64,000 nt of DNA, from the NCBI RefSeq assembly GCF_905171775.1, contig NC_053491.1, forward strand, positions 397,348,838 to 397,412,837, in the 5' to 3' direction. This stretch comes from Rana temporaria. Taxonomy: Eukaryota > Chordata > Amphibia > Anura > Ranidae. Of this stretch, positions 43,395-55,042 are shown in pieces. A model generated the notes under the pieces. That model saw only the letters and a program-made list of their open reading frames with translations. It was not told the DNA's origin and made no database searches. How positions within the stretch are numbered: position 1 is the stretch's first letter; each line of letters starts with the position of its first letter. Made by a program: the position numbers and the translations under genes.

Positions 43395-44125
43395 GGCCCG
43401 GATTTACGTAGGAGATACGACGGCGTATCTCCAAATACGCCGTTGTATCTCTGAGTCCGAGGCGTTGTATCTTGGCGCCTGATTCAAAGAATCAGATACG
43501 CCAAAATTTCTCTAAGATACGACCAGCGTAAGTCTCCTACGCCGTCGTATCTTAACTGCATATTTACGCTGGCCGCTAGGGGCGTGTACGCTGATTTACG
43601 CCTAGAAATATGTAAATCAGCTAGATACGCCTATTCACGAATGTACGCCCGGCCGACGCAGTACAGATACGCCGTTTACATTAGGCTTTTTCTGGCGTAA
43701 AGTTACCCCTGCTCTATGAGGCGTACCAATGTTAGGTATGGACGTCGGAACAGCGTCGAATTTTTCACGTTTTACGTAGTTTGCGTAAGTCGTTCGCGAA
43801 TAGGGCTGGGTGTCATATACGTTCAGGTCGAAAGCATTGGCTTTTTGCGGGTTAATTTGGAGCATGCGCACTGGGATACTTTCACGGACGGCGCATGCGC
43901 CGTTCGGAGAAAGCGTCATTTACGTGGGGTCACAATACATTTACATAATACACGCCCACATCTTCCACATTTGAATTAGGCAGGCTTATGCCGGCCTATT
44001 TACGCTACGCCGCCGCAACTTTGCTTTGAGAATACTGCACTTGCCTGTCAAAGTTGCGTAGGCATAACGTAAATAGGATACGTTACGCCCGCACAAAGAT
44101 GCACTCTCCTACGTGAATCCGGGCC
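43395..44125. repeat. PIF/Harbinger-like MITE, copy 7
   Basis: Left end GGCCCGGATTTACGTAGG after TTA (43392-43394), right end CTACGTGAATCCGGGCC. The blocks ACGCCTAGAAATATG, CGTAAGTCGTTCGCGAAT and GGCGCATGCGCCGT are in the same order as copy 4, inverted with respect to copy 3. The right flank is CCA, so the TSD is lost. Confidence 0.75.
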
Positions 44126-44209
44126 CCATTTTTATTTATTTTTTTACACACAATAAATGTGACTTTTTGAAGCACTAAACCTAAATCCAGCCCTGCTCCA
44201 GACTTCTTA

Positions 44210-44674
44210 GGCCGAGTACTCACGATCAAACATGTCCGATGAAACCGGTCCGCGGACCGTTTTCATCGGACATGTCTGGGGACTTCTGTTCGATGGCTGT
44301 ACACACCATCGAACAGAGGTCCGCGCGTAAACAATACGCGGGGCGTGTCCGCGGTGTCGCCGCGTCGATGACGCGGTGTCACCGCGACAATGACGCGGCA
44401 ACGTGGGCGGCCTGCCTTTAAAATGCTTCCACGCATGCGTCGAAGTCATTCGACGCATGCGAGGGATGGCGGGCGGCAGGACATGTACGGTAGGTCTGTA
44501 CAGACGACCGTACATGTCCGGGCGGACAGGTTTCCAGCGGAAAAACAGTCCGCTGGAAACCTGTCCGATCCGCCCGAAAATGGTCCGCTCGGGCCAACAC
44601 ATGGCCAAACATGTCTGCTGAAACTGGTCCGCGGACCAGTTTCAGCAGACATGTTTGGTCGTGAGTACGGGGCC
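44210..44674. repeat. MITE with GAGTACTCACGATC ends and TTA TSD
   Basis: TTA at 44207-44209 and 44675-44677. GGCCGAGTACTCACGATCAA pairs with TGGTCGTGAGTACGGGGCC. A strong GC-rich palindrome core (GGTTTCCAGCGGA / TCCGCTGGAAACC near 44535) causes overlapping ORFs on both strands. It is related to 22559-23019. Confidence 0.8.
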
Positions 44675-44847
44675 TTAGACACATTTGATCAGGTCAGGAT
44701 TGCGATTCTAAAGCCTCATACACACGATTGGATTTTCCACGGACAAAGCGTAGGACTTTTGTCCGAAGGGCGTTGGTTATGAACTTGTCTTGCATACAAA
44801 CGGCAAATAATTGTTGTCCAACAAACACCAAACTATGTGTTTTTTTA

Positions 44848-45572
44848 GGCCCAGATTCACAGAGATCGGCGTATCTCTGTGCGGGCGTAACGTATGTCAT
44901 TTACGTTACGCCGCCGCAAGTTTTTCAGGCAAGTGCTTTATTTACAAAGCACTTGCGTGTAAAGTTGCGGCGGCATAACGTAAATCATCCGGCGGAATTC
45001 AAATTCGGCGGGTAGGGGGCGTGTATCATTTAAATGATACGCGTCCCCGCGCCGAACGAACTGCGCATTGCGCCGTCCCTAAAATATCCCAGCGTGTATT
45101 GCTCTAAATGACGTCGCAAGGACGTCATTGGTTTTGACGTGGACGTAAATTATGTCCAGCACCATTCACGGACGACTTACGCAAACAACGTAATTTTATA
45201 AATTTTCGACACGGGAACGACGGCCATACTTAACATTAACTGCGACTCATAGACCCAGGGGCAACTTTACGCCGGGAAAAGCCTAAGGTAAACGTTGTAA
45301 CCTTACTGCGTCGGCCGCGCGTACGTTCGGGAATTCGCGTATCTAGCTAATTTGCATACTCGATGGGGAAATCGACGGAAGCACCACCTAGCGGGCAAAG
45401 AAAAAATTGCAGTTAAGATCCGATGGCGTAAGAGACTTACGCCTGTCGGATATACTGAATATCTATGCGTAACTGATTCTATGAATCAGTCGCATAGGTA
45501 CGACGGCGCTAGGCAGAGATACGACGGCGTATCTGGAGATGCGCCGTCGTATCTCTTTTGTGAATCTGGGCC
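44848..45572. repeat. PIF/Harbinger-like MITE, copy 8
   Basis: TTA (44845-44847) and TCA (45573-45575) flank GGCCCAGATTCACAGAG and TTTGTGAATCTGGGCC. The GACGACTTACGCAAACAACG block near 45170 matches copies 1 and 9. The sequence just left of it (44709-44844, starting AAGCCTCATACACACGAT) looks like the left end of another MITE that it interrupted. Confidence 0.75.
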
Positions 45573-45621
45573 TCAGTTCTTTAGTGCCACCATTCGGGCA
45601 ACTTCTGCTAATCTTGACTAA

Positions 45622-46025
45622 TGCCTTGTACACACGAACGGTTTTCCTGACAGGAAAAGTGCGCTGTGAGGCTTTTGTCAGGAAAACCGACCGTGTGTAT
45701 GCTCCATCACACTTTTTCTGTCAGTTTTCCTGCCAAGGAAAGATTGAGAGCAGGATCTAAATTTTTGTGACAGGAAAAAATCCTATCGCGAATCGTGTTT
45801 GTCTGTATGCAATTACGACACACAAAAAAACGTGCATGCTCAGAATCAAGAGCCGAACTGCCTATTGATCTTCATTGATTTCGGCTCGTCGTACTTCTTG
45901 TACATCACCGCGTTCTTGACGATCGGGATTTCAGCCAAGATTTGAGTGACCGCGTGTATGCAAGACAAATTTCAACCATTTTCCTTCAGAAAAAAAAAAT
46001 GGGGAAAAACTGATCGTGTGAGGCA
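45622..46025. repeat. MITE with TGCCTTGTACACACG ends
   Basis: TAA (45619-45621) and TTA (46026-46028). Ends TGCCTTGTACACACGAACGG and GATCGTGTGAGGCA. It is in the same family as 4132-4547. Confidence 0.65.
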
Positions 46026-46028
46026 TTA

Positions 46029-46300
46029 TGGTTAGCATTGCTTTTGAGCATGCGTGTTTGTACTTTGGATTTTTTTTTTTCGACGGACTTGTGCACACAC
46101 GATCGGAAAATACGACAACACAGATTTGTTGTCGGAAAATTTTAAAGCATGCTATCCCACATTTGTTGTCAGAAATTCCTACAACAATTGTCCGATGGAG
46201 CATACAAACGGCCGGATTATCCGACAACATCCTGTCATCACACTTTTCCCGTCTGACAATGCGATCGTGTAGGCGTATGCCTCGCTCCCGGTCTCAGTAA
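46029..46300. repeat. Partial MITE related to 45622-46025
   Basis: It contains GCACACACGATCGGAAAA and ends near GCGATCGTGTAGGCGTATGC, with paired TTGTTGTCGGAAA/TTTGTTGTCAGAAA words. One end is missing. Confidence 0.45.
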
Positions 46301-47283
46301 ATTGTCACTGGTTGCAAGATGCCAGGCAGCGCTGGCCCCCTAGCAACCAGTTCCGGCCCTAGCAACCAGTTCCGGAAATGTAGTTATTAGTTAGTAGGGG
46401 AAGGCTGTGCCCTCTATTTCATTCTGGGACATTGTATTGTCCCGGAATAAAGGTGCCCGGGACCCAGGACAGACATGTCAATTGCGGGACCGTCCCAGGC
46501 AATCCAGGACACGTGGGCACCCTAGTGTAGGGACCTTTAGAAGTCCTGTATCCTGATGATAAAGTCATTGCACAGAAGATGTGAAGCTTACTTCCAGTGG
46601 TTACCATAGTAGGGTAAGGGACTAAGATGATGTAAAACTTTGAAATATCCTGTTTTGTTTTCTCACAGAATAAGAACCATCACTTTGCAGTTTTTTATGT
46701 TGTTACATGGAATTGTTGCCTACACAGCCACAAGAAAGTTCCTGATGATACATTCTCATTATTTTACAGAATAATATGTTGAAGCAATTTCCTGTAATGA
46801 AATTCTTATTAAAATATTGTGCAAATCAGTGACATGTCAAAATAGATGAATCAATGTGTTTTTACAGAAATAGCCTGCAAGCTTCCTGTCTAGAGAGAAA
46901 GGGGATGGAGAGAGAAGAGCCAAGCCCCCAATAGTGTAGCAGCCTTTTATTAGTAGAAAAAGACTACAATGCTTATGCACTCACAGACTTTGCTAGTGTT
47001 AAGCATTGAAACAAGCTCCATGTGAAACCAGTCCACACCAGAGCCACTGAAGCTGGGGCAGGATTCCAAGCGTCACGGGAGACTCGATCTATCAAGGAGC
47101 TGTCAGGAAGCTGTCAACACTCCAGGGTACCGTGACCAATCAGAACGTGTTTCAAAGGCCAAAACTCACCTCCCTCATCAGAGGTGCCTTTCTCCCCATC
47201 CCTTTTATCTCTTGCAGCATTTGGGTTCCCAGCCCGCTCAGAAGACAGCCTTTTCCCAGCCAGCTGTGTTAGCAATAGACTCA
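46301..47283. other. Unassigned sequence
   Basis: No gene is recognised. A tandem TAGCAACCAGTTCCGG pair occurs at about 46341-46378. Sequence 46425-46525 has GGGACC/GGTCCC self-complementarity typical of a repeat end. Confidence 0.35.
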
Positions 47284-47287
47284 TTAA

Positions 47288-48370
47288 CCACTTAAGCTCC
47301 GGACCATATTGCTGGTCAAAGACCAGGGCACTTTTTGCGATTCGGCACTGCGTCGCTTTAACTGACAATTGCGCGGTCGTGCCACGTGGCTCCCAAACAA
47401 AATTGGCGTCCTTTTTTTTCCACAAATAGAGCTTTCTTTTGGTGGTATTTGATCATGCGGTTTTTAGTTTTTGCGCTATAAACAAAAATAGAGCGACAAT
47501 TTAGAAAAAAATGAATATTTTTTACTTTTTACCATAATAAATATCCCCCAAAAATATATTAAAAAACTTTTTTTTTCCTCAGTTTAGGCCGATACGTATT
47601 CTTCTACATATTTTTCGTAAAAAATTGATTGTTTGCGCAAAAGTTATAGCATTTACAAAATAGGCGCAGGGATATGCAATTAGCGGACCTCCAGCTGTTG
47701 CAAAACTACAAGTCCCATCATGCCTCTGACTCTGGGTGTTATGCTTGTGGCTGTCAGAGTCTTGCTATGCCTCATGGGAATCGTAGTTCTGAAACAGCTG
47801 GTCCGCTAATTGCGTAGTTTTATGGCATTTTTATTAATATTTTTTTTACTAGTAATGGCGGCAATCAGCGATTTTTTTTCCGGTACTGCGACAATACGGC
47901 AGACACTTCGAACACTTTTGACACATTTTTGGGACCATTGGCATTTTTATAGCGATCAGTGCGATAAAAATGCATTGATTACTATACTGGCAGGGAAGGG
48001 GTTAACACTAGGGGGCTGGGAAGGGGTTAAGTATGTTCCCTGGGTGTGTTCTAACTGTAGGGGGGGGGTAGACTCACTAGGGGAAATTACTGATCGCTGT
48101 TCATACATTGTATGAACAGACGGTCAGGCATTTCTCCCCTGACAGGACCGGGAGCTGTGTGTTTACACACACAGCTCCCGGTCCCCGCTCTGTAACGAGC
48201 AATCGCGGGTGCCTGGGGTGATCGCGACCACCAGGCACGTGCGCGGGAGTCAGGAGCGGGGGGCGCACACGCCCCTAGTGGCCGCTTCAGGAGCCGACGT
48301 AGAGCTACGGGCTCTCGCACAGGAGAGCCAACCTGCCGCCGTAGAACTGCGGCGGCTGGTCGGCATCTAG
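47288..48370. mobile_element. Non-autonomous piggyBac-like element
   Basis: TTAA at 47284-47287 and 48371-48374. The left end CCACTTAAGCTCCGG and the following CACAAATAGAGCTTTCTTTT / GGTGGTATTTGATCA block (47421-47455) match the same block at 28150-28185 in the coding piggyBac and at 25315-25345. The right terminus (GGTCGGCATCTAG) has drifted from CCACTT. A hAT MITE is nested at about 47677-47812. Confidence 0.65.
47677..47812. repeat. hAT MITE hairpin (about 136 bp)
   Basis: CAATTAGCGGACCTCCAGCT at the left is mirrored by AGCTGGTCCGCTAATTG at the right, with ACTACAAGTCCCATCATGCC / GCCTCATGGGAATCGTAGT arms. No TSD could be matched. Confidence 0.7.
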
Positions 48371-48385
48371 TTAACTAGTATAATC

Positions 48386-48425
48386 CCTCCTCCACCAAAT
48401 GATTTGGACCAGTGAGTGCACAAAC
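48386..48425 (+). pseudogene. Short Tc1 fragment
   Basis: CCTCCACCAAATGATTTGGA, then CCAGTG and TGCACAA, repeat 12187-12216 of the Tc1 fold-back with a four-base insertion. The segment is about 35 bp and non-coding. Confidence 0.6.
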
Positions 48426-48462
48426 CCGAATCCAATTCACAATAGTGTGAACCCTGCCTTAA

Positions 48463-48929
48463 AGCGGGATTCCACCCGCAATTTTTTTTTTTTTAAAAGT
48501 CAGCAGCTACTAACAGTGTAGCTGCTGACTTTTAATAAGGACACTTACCTGTCCTACTTGCCCGCGCTGATGGCCCCCCCCGATGCCGATCCCACGATAG
48601 ATGCAGGTCCCGCGCCGCCATTCATACTAGGGGAAACAGGCAGTAAAGCTTCACTGCCCATTTCCTACTGCGCATGCGCGAGTCTCGCGCCGACTTGTGA
48701 ATGGACGGCTGCTCTCTGAGAACACACACAGTTCCCAGAAAGCAGCGCGCCCCATTCACTAGGAGAAGATGAAGAAGATGGACCGCAGCTACAGAAGAGG
48801 CAGATTACGAACTTCCGCATAGCAACAGGTATTTCGGGTGAGTATAATTTTTTTTTTTTTTTCACATTTTTTTTTTCAATTTCTTTTATGATTTTTGGGC
48901 AAATGTTTTTTCCTGGGTGGAACTCCACT
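48463..48929. repeat. TTAA-type MITE, AGCGGGATTCCACCC ends
   Basis: TTAA at 48459-48462 and 48930-48933. Ends AGCGGGATTCCACCC and GGGTGGAACTCCACT. Inner hairpin AAAAGTCAGCAGCTAC / GTAGCTGCTGACTTTT at about 48495-48535. It is the full-length relative of 36985-37420. Confidence 0.78.
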
Positions 48930-48933
48930 TTAA

Positions 48934-49596
48934 AGTAAAAATGAATCCCCCAGCCATACACAATTAAATTAAGATTGTATGAGATCTTTCCCTTGGATCT
49001 AGCAAGCGCGTGTCTTCTCTAAGCTTCCTGTCTAACCTTTCATTCTTTAGCTCATGTGTTACAATGTAGGACATCGCTTTGTAAATTGACTTTTGGGCCC
49101 GAAATAATTACAGTGAGTACTACTAAAATAGTTAGCATAATTGGTTTCATACTTGCCAAAATGCTGGGAAGCGCTGCCCGGCCTTTATTGGGTGGTGCAG
49201 GGTTTGCCTTCTCAGGAACCTGTATTATTTTAGTGAATAATAATAATAATAATAATTGCTAATCCACTTTTCTGTACTTCCTAACAGAATAGGAGCCAAA
49301 CACTTCCTGGTTGCTGGTAAAACAAACTAAATTTGGGAAATTATTTCTGCAATGAAGAAGAGACAAAATAAGATTCCTTCAGATATAGCTTTCTAACACA
49401 CCTGCTCTTGACTGGATTACAGTTTGTTATTCTCAGGGACTCCTCCCTTCCAATTCACCCCTTGTTTCTGCCCCCTACCCACCTCCAAACACTGTCCCTT
49501 GGTTCCACCCCCTACCCACCTCCCAGTACCACCTCTTTTAGAGAATACAGGAACAAGTATTTTGCGGTGCCAAATCATTTCTATAGACTTTTCTAA
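48934..49596. other. Unassigned sequence with an AAT microsatellite
   Basis: About seven AAT units lie at 49236-49258. A pyrimidine-rich stretch with two CCCCCTACCCACCTCC copies lies near 49470-49525. No gene. Confidence 0.5.
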
Positions 49597-49599
49597 TAA

Positions 49600-49967
49600 G
49601 GCCCCTTTCACATGGGCGGACCGTTTAGGTCCGCCTGACAGTGTTTTAGGCGGATCTGAACGGGCGCTCCGTGCTCCTCTATGGAACCAGGGATATCAGC
49701 GATGACATGTCCGCCGTGCGCCGCCAAAGTGTGTAGGAGGAAAACACTACTTTTCCTTCCATTTGGCGGATCGGATCGAGTGACAATGGACTCTACGGTC
49801 CGTCATCATCCAATCCCCCATAGAGGAGAGTTTCGCTCTGACAGGTCGGTCCCTGCACAATGTGCAGAGACCGACCTGTCATCTGCCTGCTCAGCGGGGA
49901 TCGACGGAGCGATCCCCGCTGAGCTAAAGAGGAGCCCGCACACGGTTAGCCCCGTGTGAAAGGGCCC
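49600..49967. repeat. MITE with GGCCCCTTTCACATG ends and TAA TSD
   Basis: TAA at 49597-49599 and 49968-49970. Ends GGCCCCTTTCACATGGG and CCCGTGTGAAAGGGCCC. Arms include GACAGGTCGGT / ACCGACCTGTC near 49840-49880. Confidence 0.8.
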
Positions 49968-49970
49968 TAA

Positions 49971-50608
49971 CAAGAAATGCAGTAAAACGGATCCACTACA
50001 GCCAACAGGAATATACCCCTTCAGCAGCAATAGATCCACGAGCAACAATAGCCCCCCCACCTAGCAACAATAGATAAACCCCACCAACAATAGATCTCCT
50101 GGAACAATAGATCCCCCAGTGACAAAACATCCCACAGCAACCAGCATCAGCAGACCCTCCAGCACACACCAACACCCCTCATCATTACATACATTTAGTT
50201 CTGGAAGTGCTGGAAGCTCGTTCCCCTGCATTCCCGCTGAAAAAAAGGCCCTGGTTATACTTGTATGCTCTGCTGCCTGGTTGCTTTGACTTTTCTTGAT
50301 CTGAGCTTTGCCAGAGCTGGGCAAGACCCCGAGAGAGAAAAAGTTTTTACAGCTGGCAAGAGACCTGTCAGCATCCTTTATGGTCAGTCTTCACTACAAT
50401 ATGTCAGGTGAAGGGTTGGTTTAATACGTATATTTTTTGAGGTTGGTGGCTTTGGTGTAACTATGACAGCACTATGTGCTGCCCCTGTGTGGTCCAGGTG
50501 TTCACTTAGTAAAGCTATGTTTGCAGAGTGACTTGGATCAGGCTACAGAAAAGAATCTTCAGACTTCAGACTTCAGTCTTTATCAACAACAGTTCTGTGG
50601 ACCCAGGG
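49971..50608. other. Unassigned sequence
   Basis: Irregular AACAATAGATCC / CAACAATAG words at 50040-50110 suggest a small degenerate repeat. The rest shows nothing recognisable. Confidence 0.4.
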
Positions 50609-51119
50609 TAAGGTGACCAGATTTTTTTAACGAACATATTTTTTTACTGGTAATGGTGGCAATTAGCGACTCTCTGTGCGTCGCGGCCGGCCTCACAGCC
50701 TGTCAAGTCTTACACTCCGGGCCCTGGCTACTACTGGGTGGGGAGCGGAGGAAGATCACTCCACCAGGGAAGGCAAGGAGATAAGCAGGCAGGCGGCTGG
50801 CCGGGACTTGAGCCAAGGCAGAAGAACATGCAAGCAGAGCTGGATGGGCATTCACCCGAAACTGAAGAAATACACTCCGACCAGCATGTGATCATCAGAA
50901 AGGGGCACAGAAAAAAAATAGACCCCCCCCCCCCCCTAAGCTAGTAGGAGTGGCGGAGCGGAGGTGTGTGATTCAGAATTAATTTTATTAATTCTGCACT
51001 GACTGTCTTTGAAATTGCCCCAGCCCCTGTTCAAATCCAACCCGGGACAGACTTGGTCCGGGGACAGTGTCCTTAATCTGGGGACTGTCCCCGGAAACAG
51101 GGGATGTCTGGTCACCCTA
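50609..51119. repeat. hAT-like element, inverted relative of 23230-23759
   Basis: The ends TAAGGTGACCAGA and TCTGGTCACCCTA are inverted repeats. The interior (GACTTGAGCCAAGGCAGAAG near 50806, GGGGACAGTGTCCTTAATC near 51060) is the reverse complement of 23270-23650. Flanking octamers are only partly alike. Confidence 0.75.
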
Positions 51120-51564
51120 CCATAGGGTTCCTCCCGAGGTTGTACCTTGAGCAGTAGTGGAACAATCTTCTGCCTGACAGTACATGTTTAGTTCCAGCAC
51201 CAATATCACAAGGCAGAGCCAGAGACTTGGGACCAGTGATTATCAACACCAGGGGACACAACACTGACCACTAAAGTTACAGGGCATTCTATCCACTTAT
51301 CACAAATTTACATCCGTCATTCTCCCATTGGCCACCACCAATAAAAGGGGGACCTTTATCCATTGACCCCCAAGGTAAAGGAACACTTTTCGACTAACAG
51401 TCTAAGTAAGGTGGCACGTTTTAACTGACTTCAATTTTCCACTGACCACCAATATAAAGGAACACTACAGTTTTCACTGTCTGAATTTTATTTCTAACCA
51501 TTATTATTTATCACAAAAAAAAAAAAAAAAAAAAAGATTTTGTTGTGGGTAACACAAAAGGCAA
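51120..51564. other. Unassigned sequence with poly-A run
   Basis: A run of about 20 A lies near 51516-51536. No coding or element boundary was seen. Confidence 0.4.
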
Positions 51565-51630
51565 TAAGGAGTCAGGGCCAGATTAAGAACATCATGGGCC
51601 TGGTGCTGAGGATTTTGGTGGGGCCTTTTA

Positions 51631-51903
51631 GGCTGCATTCACACCTCCGCGACAAGTAACGCCGCGTACGCGGCGTATTTTGCCGCGAATAGTGTAACTT
51701 TTTTTTTACAAATCCTTCCTATTGCTTTGTATGGCCGAACGCCAATGCCGCCTGAAAAAAAGGGTCCGGGACTTTTTTTCATGCCGCAGGTGTACGGTGT
51801 CTATGAGATGTGAACCATCTCATAGACAGCAATGGGAATTCTCCCCTCCAGCGGCACGAGCGGCCGGCGTCGGGCGTTTTGTTGCGGAGGTGTGAATGGG
51901 GTG
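51631..51903. repeat. MITE with GCATTCACACCTCCGC ends, TTA/TAA flanks
   Basis: GGCTGCATTCACACCTCCG and CGGAGGTGTGAATGGGGTG are complementary. TTA (51628-51630) and TAA (51904-51906) flank them. Confidence 0.7.
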
Positions 51904-52519
51904 TAATAAATAATAAATAAATGCGTGGGAATGACATGAACGCAGCCCAGCCAAGGCAAGTGACCAAAGGCACAGAACCCAGAAGGAAGACCGGGTAAAG
52001 ATGGAAGTGTCCAGGCCCCGCCTGATTCATCGCAGCACTGGAGGGCTCAGTCTGAAAATTGAAATGTACACTAATGTGCTAATATGCTGTGCATACTTGT
52101 ACATTGTGGCATAACCTACCCCAGGGCCTCTAAAAAGTAGTAATGTCAGGAAAGTTTACTACCGCTTTATTATCACAGGATCCCAGGAGCCTCTCATGGG
52201 GCCCCCTACTGACCCGGTGGACGGTGGCCCTTGGGCAGTGCCTAAGTGCACAGTTGCCAATATTTAAAAAATATTTTCAGGGCCACTTTTTTATATAAGT
52301 GCTATATTTAGAGTAGCTGAGATCCCCGATGTTCCTCTATACATCATAGTAGTAATCACAAAATTAAATGAGTACTAATAATGGGGCAGAACAAATATGA
52401 GAACTGATATTTCCTTTAGTTGAACTAACAAAAGTGTGTCCATTCTAGAGCTGGTAACATTGAGGATATTCAGTATAATTTTAAAGAACTGTTTTTGTGG
52501 GTAAGCGACATAGAGGAGG

Positions 52520-53262
52520 AGTATGGACAGTATATAAGTGGGAAGTATGTGCAGGTGAGGGAGAGGAATGTGGAGGGTCTAACAGTGGGCACTATGTACA
52601 GGAGAGGAGTACAAAGGGTACGGAAAAAAGCACTATGTACAGGAGAGGAGTGTGAAGGGTATGACAATGGGCAGTATGTACAGGAAGAGTGAGGGGGTAT
52701 GACAGAGGGTAGTACGTACCAGAGAGAAGTGTGGAGGGTATAATGGGGCAGTATGTACAGGAGAGGAGTGTGGAGGGTATGACAGTGGGCAGTATGTACA
52801 GGAGAGGAATGTAGACTGTATGATAGTGGGCTCTATGTATAGGAGAGAAGTGTGGAGGGTATGACAGTGAACACTATGTATAGGAGAGGAGTGTGGAGGG
52901 TATGACAGTGGGCACAATGTATAGGAGAGGAGTGTGGAGGGTATGACAGTGAGCAGTATGTACAGGAGAGGAGTGTGGAGGGTGCGACAGTGGGCACTAA
53001 GTACAGGAGAGAAGTGGATGACAGCAGGCACTATGTACAGGAGAGGAGTGTGAAGGGTATGACAGTGGGCGCTATGTATAGGAGAGGAGTGTGAAGGGTA
53101 TGACAGTGGGCACTATGTACAGGAGAGGAGTGTGTAGGGTATGACAGTGGGTACTATGTATAGGAGAGAAGTGTGGAGAGTATGACAGTGGGCACTATGT
53201 ACAGGAGAGGAGTGTGGAGAGTATGACAGTGAGCACTATGTACAGGAGTGGAAGGATATTTA
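52520..53262. repeat. Minisatellite, 41-bp period, about 17-18 copies
   Basis: The unit GGGCAGTATGTACAGGAGAG followed by GAGTGTGGAGGGTATGACAGT repeats at a 41-bp step, with common GGGCACTATGTA and TATAGGAGAG variants. A 132-codon minus ORF arises from it and is not a gene. Confidence 0.92.
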
Positions 53263-53599
53263 GGGACTGAGTAGTGGTTAAGCGGGTCATACATGGATTG
53301 AAATTACGCCAATTATGCAGAGACCAGCCATAGTCAATCTATGTATGGGCTAGCTTGTTTTACACAAGTCAATCTATTAATCAACTTGAGTACAACCAGC
53401 CTGTTTTTTTTTTCTTAAAACAATCAGTGCTGCCAGCTAAAGTTAGCAACACTGATCATTGTACGCACTGGCAGAACACAATAACACTGCAGGAGTGATT
53501 CCCCCATCCACAGGTCAGCAGGTGAGAGGGTGTGTGGGGACAGGCTGGGGAGAGATACTAGTCAGTGGCTGGGTAGGCACTGGTAGTATCAGAGGCAGA

Positions 53600-54551
53600 T
53601 ACACACAGGTTACATACGCCACGATCGTTAGAGCGAGAACAATAATTCTAGTACTAGACCTCCTCTGTAACTCTAAACATGTAACCTAAAAAAATGTAAA
53701 GCATCGCTTAGGATACCAAAAAAAATTGTGCTAACTTAACTAACTAACTGTTTTTTTAATGAATGAAACATTTTTTTCCAAAAAAACATGTTTGAAAAAT
53801 TGCTGCGCAAATACCGTGCTAGAGCTGCACAATTAATCGTTAAAAAAATCGTGATCTCGATTCAACCCCCCTGACGATCTTCAATGCAGAGTTTGCTGAT
53901 TCTTTCATATAACAAGTGGAGAGACTTTCAGCTGTCAAAAGAAAATATCTGGGCAGTCTGCCAAGTTTTTAACAGGAAACATTGTAACTGACACTTCCTT
54001 CTTAGATCAAAGGGATACACTTCTGTGTGTAAAGAACAAATCTGGGCAGTCTGCGAAGTTTGTAAACAAAATTAAACATTGTAACTAACTAAAATTGTAA
54101 CTAAATTTAACCACTTAAAGTCCAACACTTGTTTCTTAAGTTAGAAAGCAATATTATTTGCTAGAAAATTACTTGGAACCGCCAAACATTATATATATTT
54201 TAGCAGAGACTCTAGGGAATACAATGGCTATTGCTGCAATATTTTATGTCACACTGCATTTTCCCACTTCAATGAATAATAAAAACCATAAAAACAAAAC
54301 AGTGAAGTTAGTCCATTTTTTTTTTTTTTTTTATGTGAAAGATGATGTTACGCCGCAACAATCGTGAGAGAATTGTGATCTATCTTCTAAGCAAAAAAAT
54401 TGCAATTCTCATTTTAGCCAGAATCGTGCAGCTCTACACCGTGCAACATAAAAAGTGCAAAGACCACCATAGAGTAATTTTCTAGCAAAAAACAAATTAT
54501 GATTTTTACATGTAGTAGAGAAGTGTCAGAATTGGCCTGGGTGGCAAGGGG
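53600..54551. repeat. Right part of a TTAA element like 2238-3772
   Basis: Shared segments are ACAATAATTCTAGTACTAGA (53638, compare 3228) and ATTATGATTTTTACATG near 54495 (compare 3716). It ends GGGTGGCAAGGGG before TTAA (54552-54555). The left end is missing, and it is interrupted by 53820-54436. Confidence 0.6.
53820..54436. repeat. hAT-like element, TAGAGCTGCAC ends
   Basis: The ends TAGAGCTGCACAATTAATCG and GAATCGTGCAGCTCTA are inverted. The flanking octamers TACCGTGC (53812-53819) and CACCGTGC (54437-54444) agree at seven positions. The interior is AT-rich and non-coding. Confidence 0.8.
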
Positions 54552-54688
54552 TTAATCACCATGAGTAATATACAAATAATTATTATAAGCACTGTGATCC
54601 TATCAGTCTGCTGTAGTGTGTCAGCTTGTATTTATATTGGCTGCTCCTCTGGTCATTGAGCTACAACCCCCCAAATTCGATCTTCGAA

Positions 54689-54737
54689 AAAAAAAAATCT
54701 TAAAAAAAAAAAAAAAAAAATTTTTTTTTTTTTTTTG
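54689..54737. repeat. Poly-A / poly-T palindrome
   Basis: An A tract of about 19-20 is joined directly to a T tract of about 16, preceded by another A run. It may be difficult to sequence accurately. Confidence 0.8.
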
Positions 54738-55042
54738 TTGGGCAAATGGGCCTATCTTGAGAAAGGGGCCTGGAGCTGCAGCTCCATCAGCCCCATTGTT
54801 AATCCGGCCCTGTAAGGAGTGATCCACTATGGGTATATAACATTCTAAGTTAACACCACATTATTTATTATTTTATTTGTTTCTATATTCTCTCTATTCC
54901 AGTCTAATGAGGACCTTTGTGGCCACAGACCGCTGACATCCTTCAATATGTAGTGGGTTGGGAGGCATAGTGGGTGCAAAGATTTTAAAAGTCTTTGCGC
55001 GCCAGACACCTAAGCTCATCATTGCTGCTAACCTCTTCTTAA

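Larger units (their letters stand above)
51573..54812. repeat. Composite hAT-like element with 8-bp TSD
   Basis: TAAGGAGT is exactly duplicated at 51565-51572 and 54813-54820, next to ends CAGGGCCAGATTAAGAAC and GTTAATCCGGCCCTG. The 3.2-kb interior has no transposase and is filled by a MITE (51631-51903), a 41-bp minisatellite, a TTAA-element fragment and another hAT element. Confidence 0.82.

Noticed and set aside
52470..53031. 132-codon minus-strand ORF
   Set aside because: Produced by the 41-bp minisatellite, with irregular repeats and no conserved domain.
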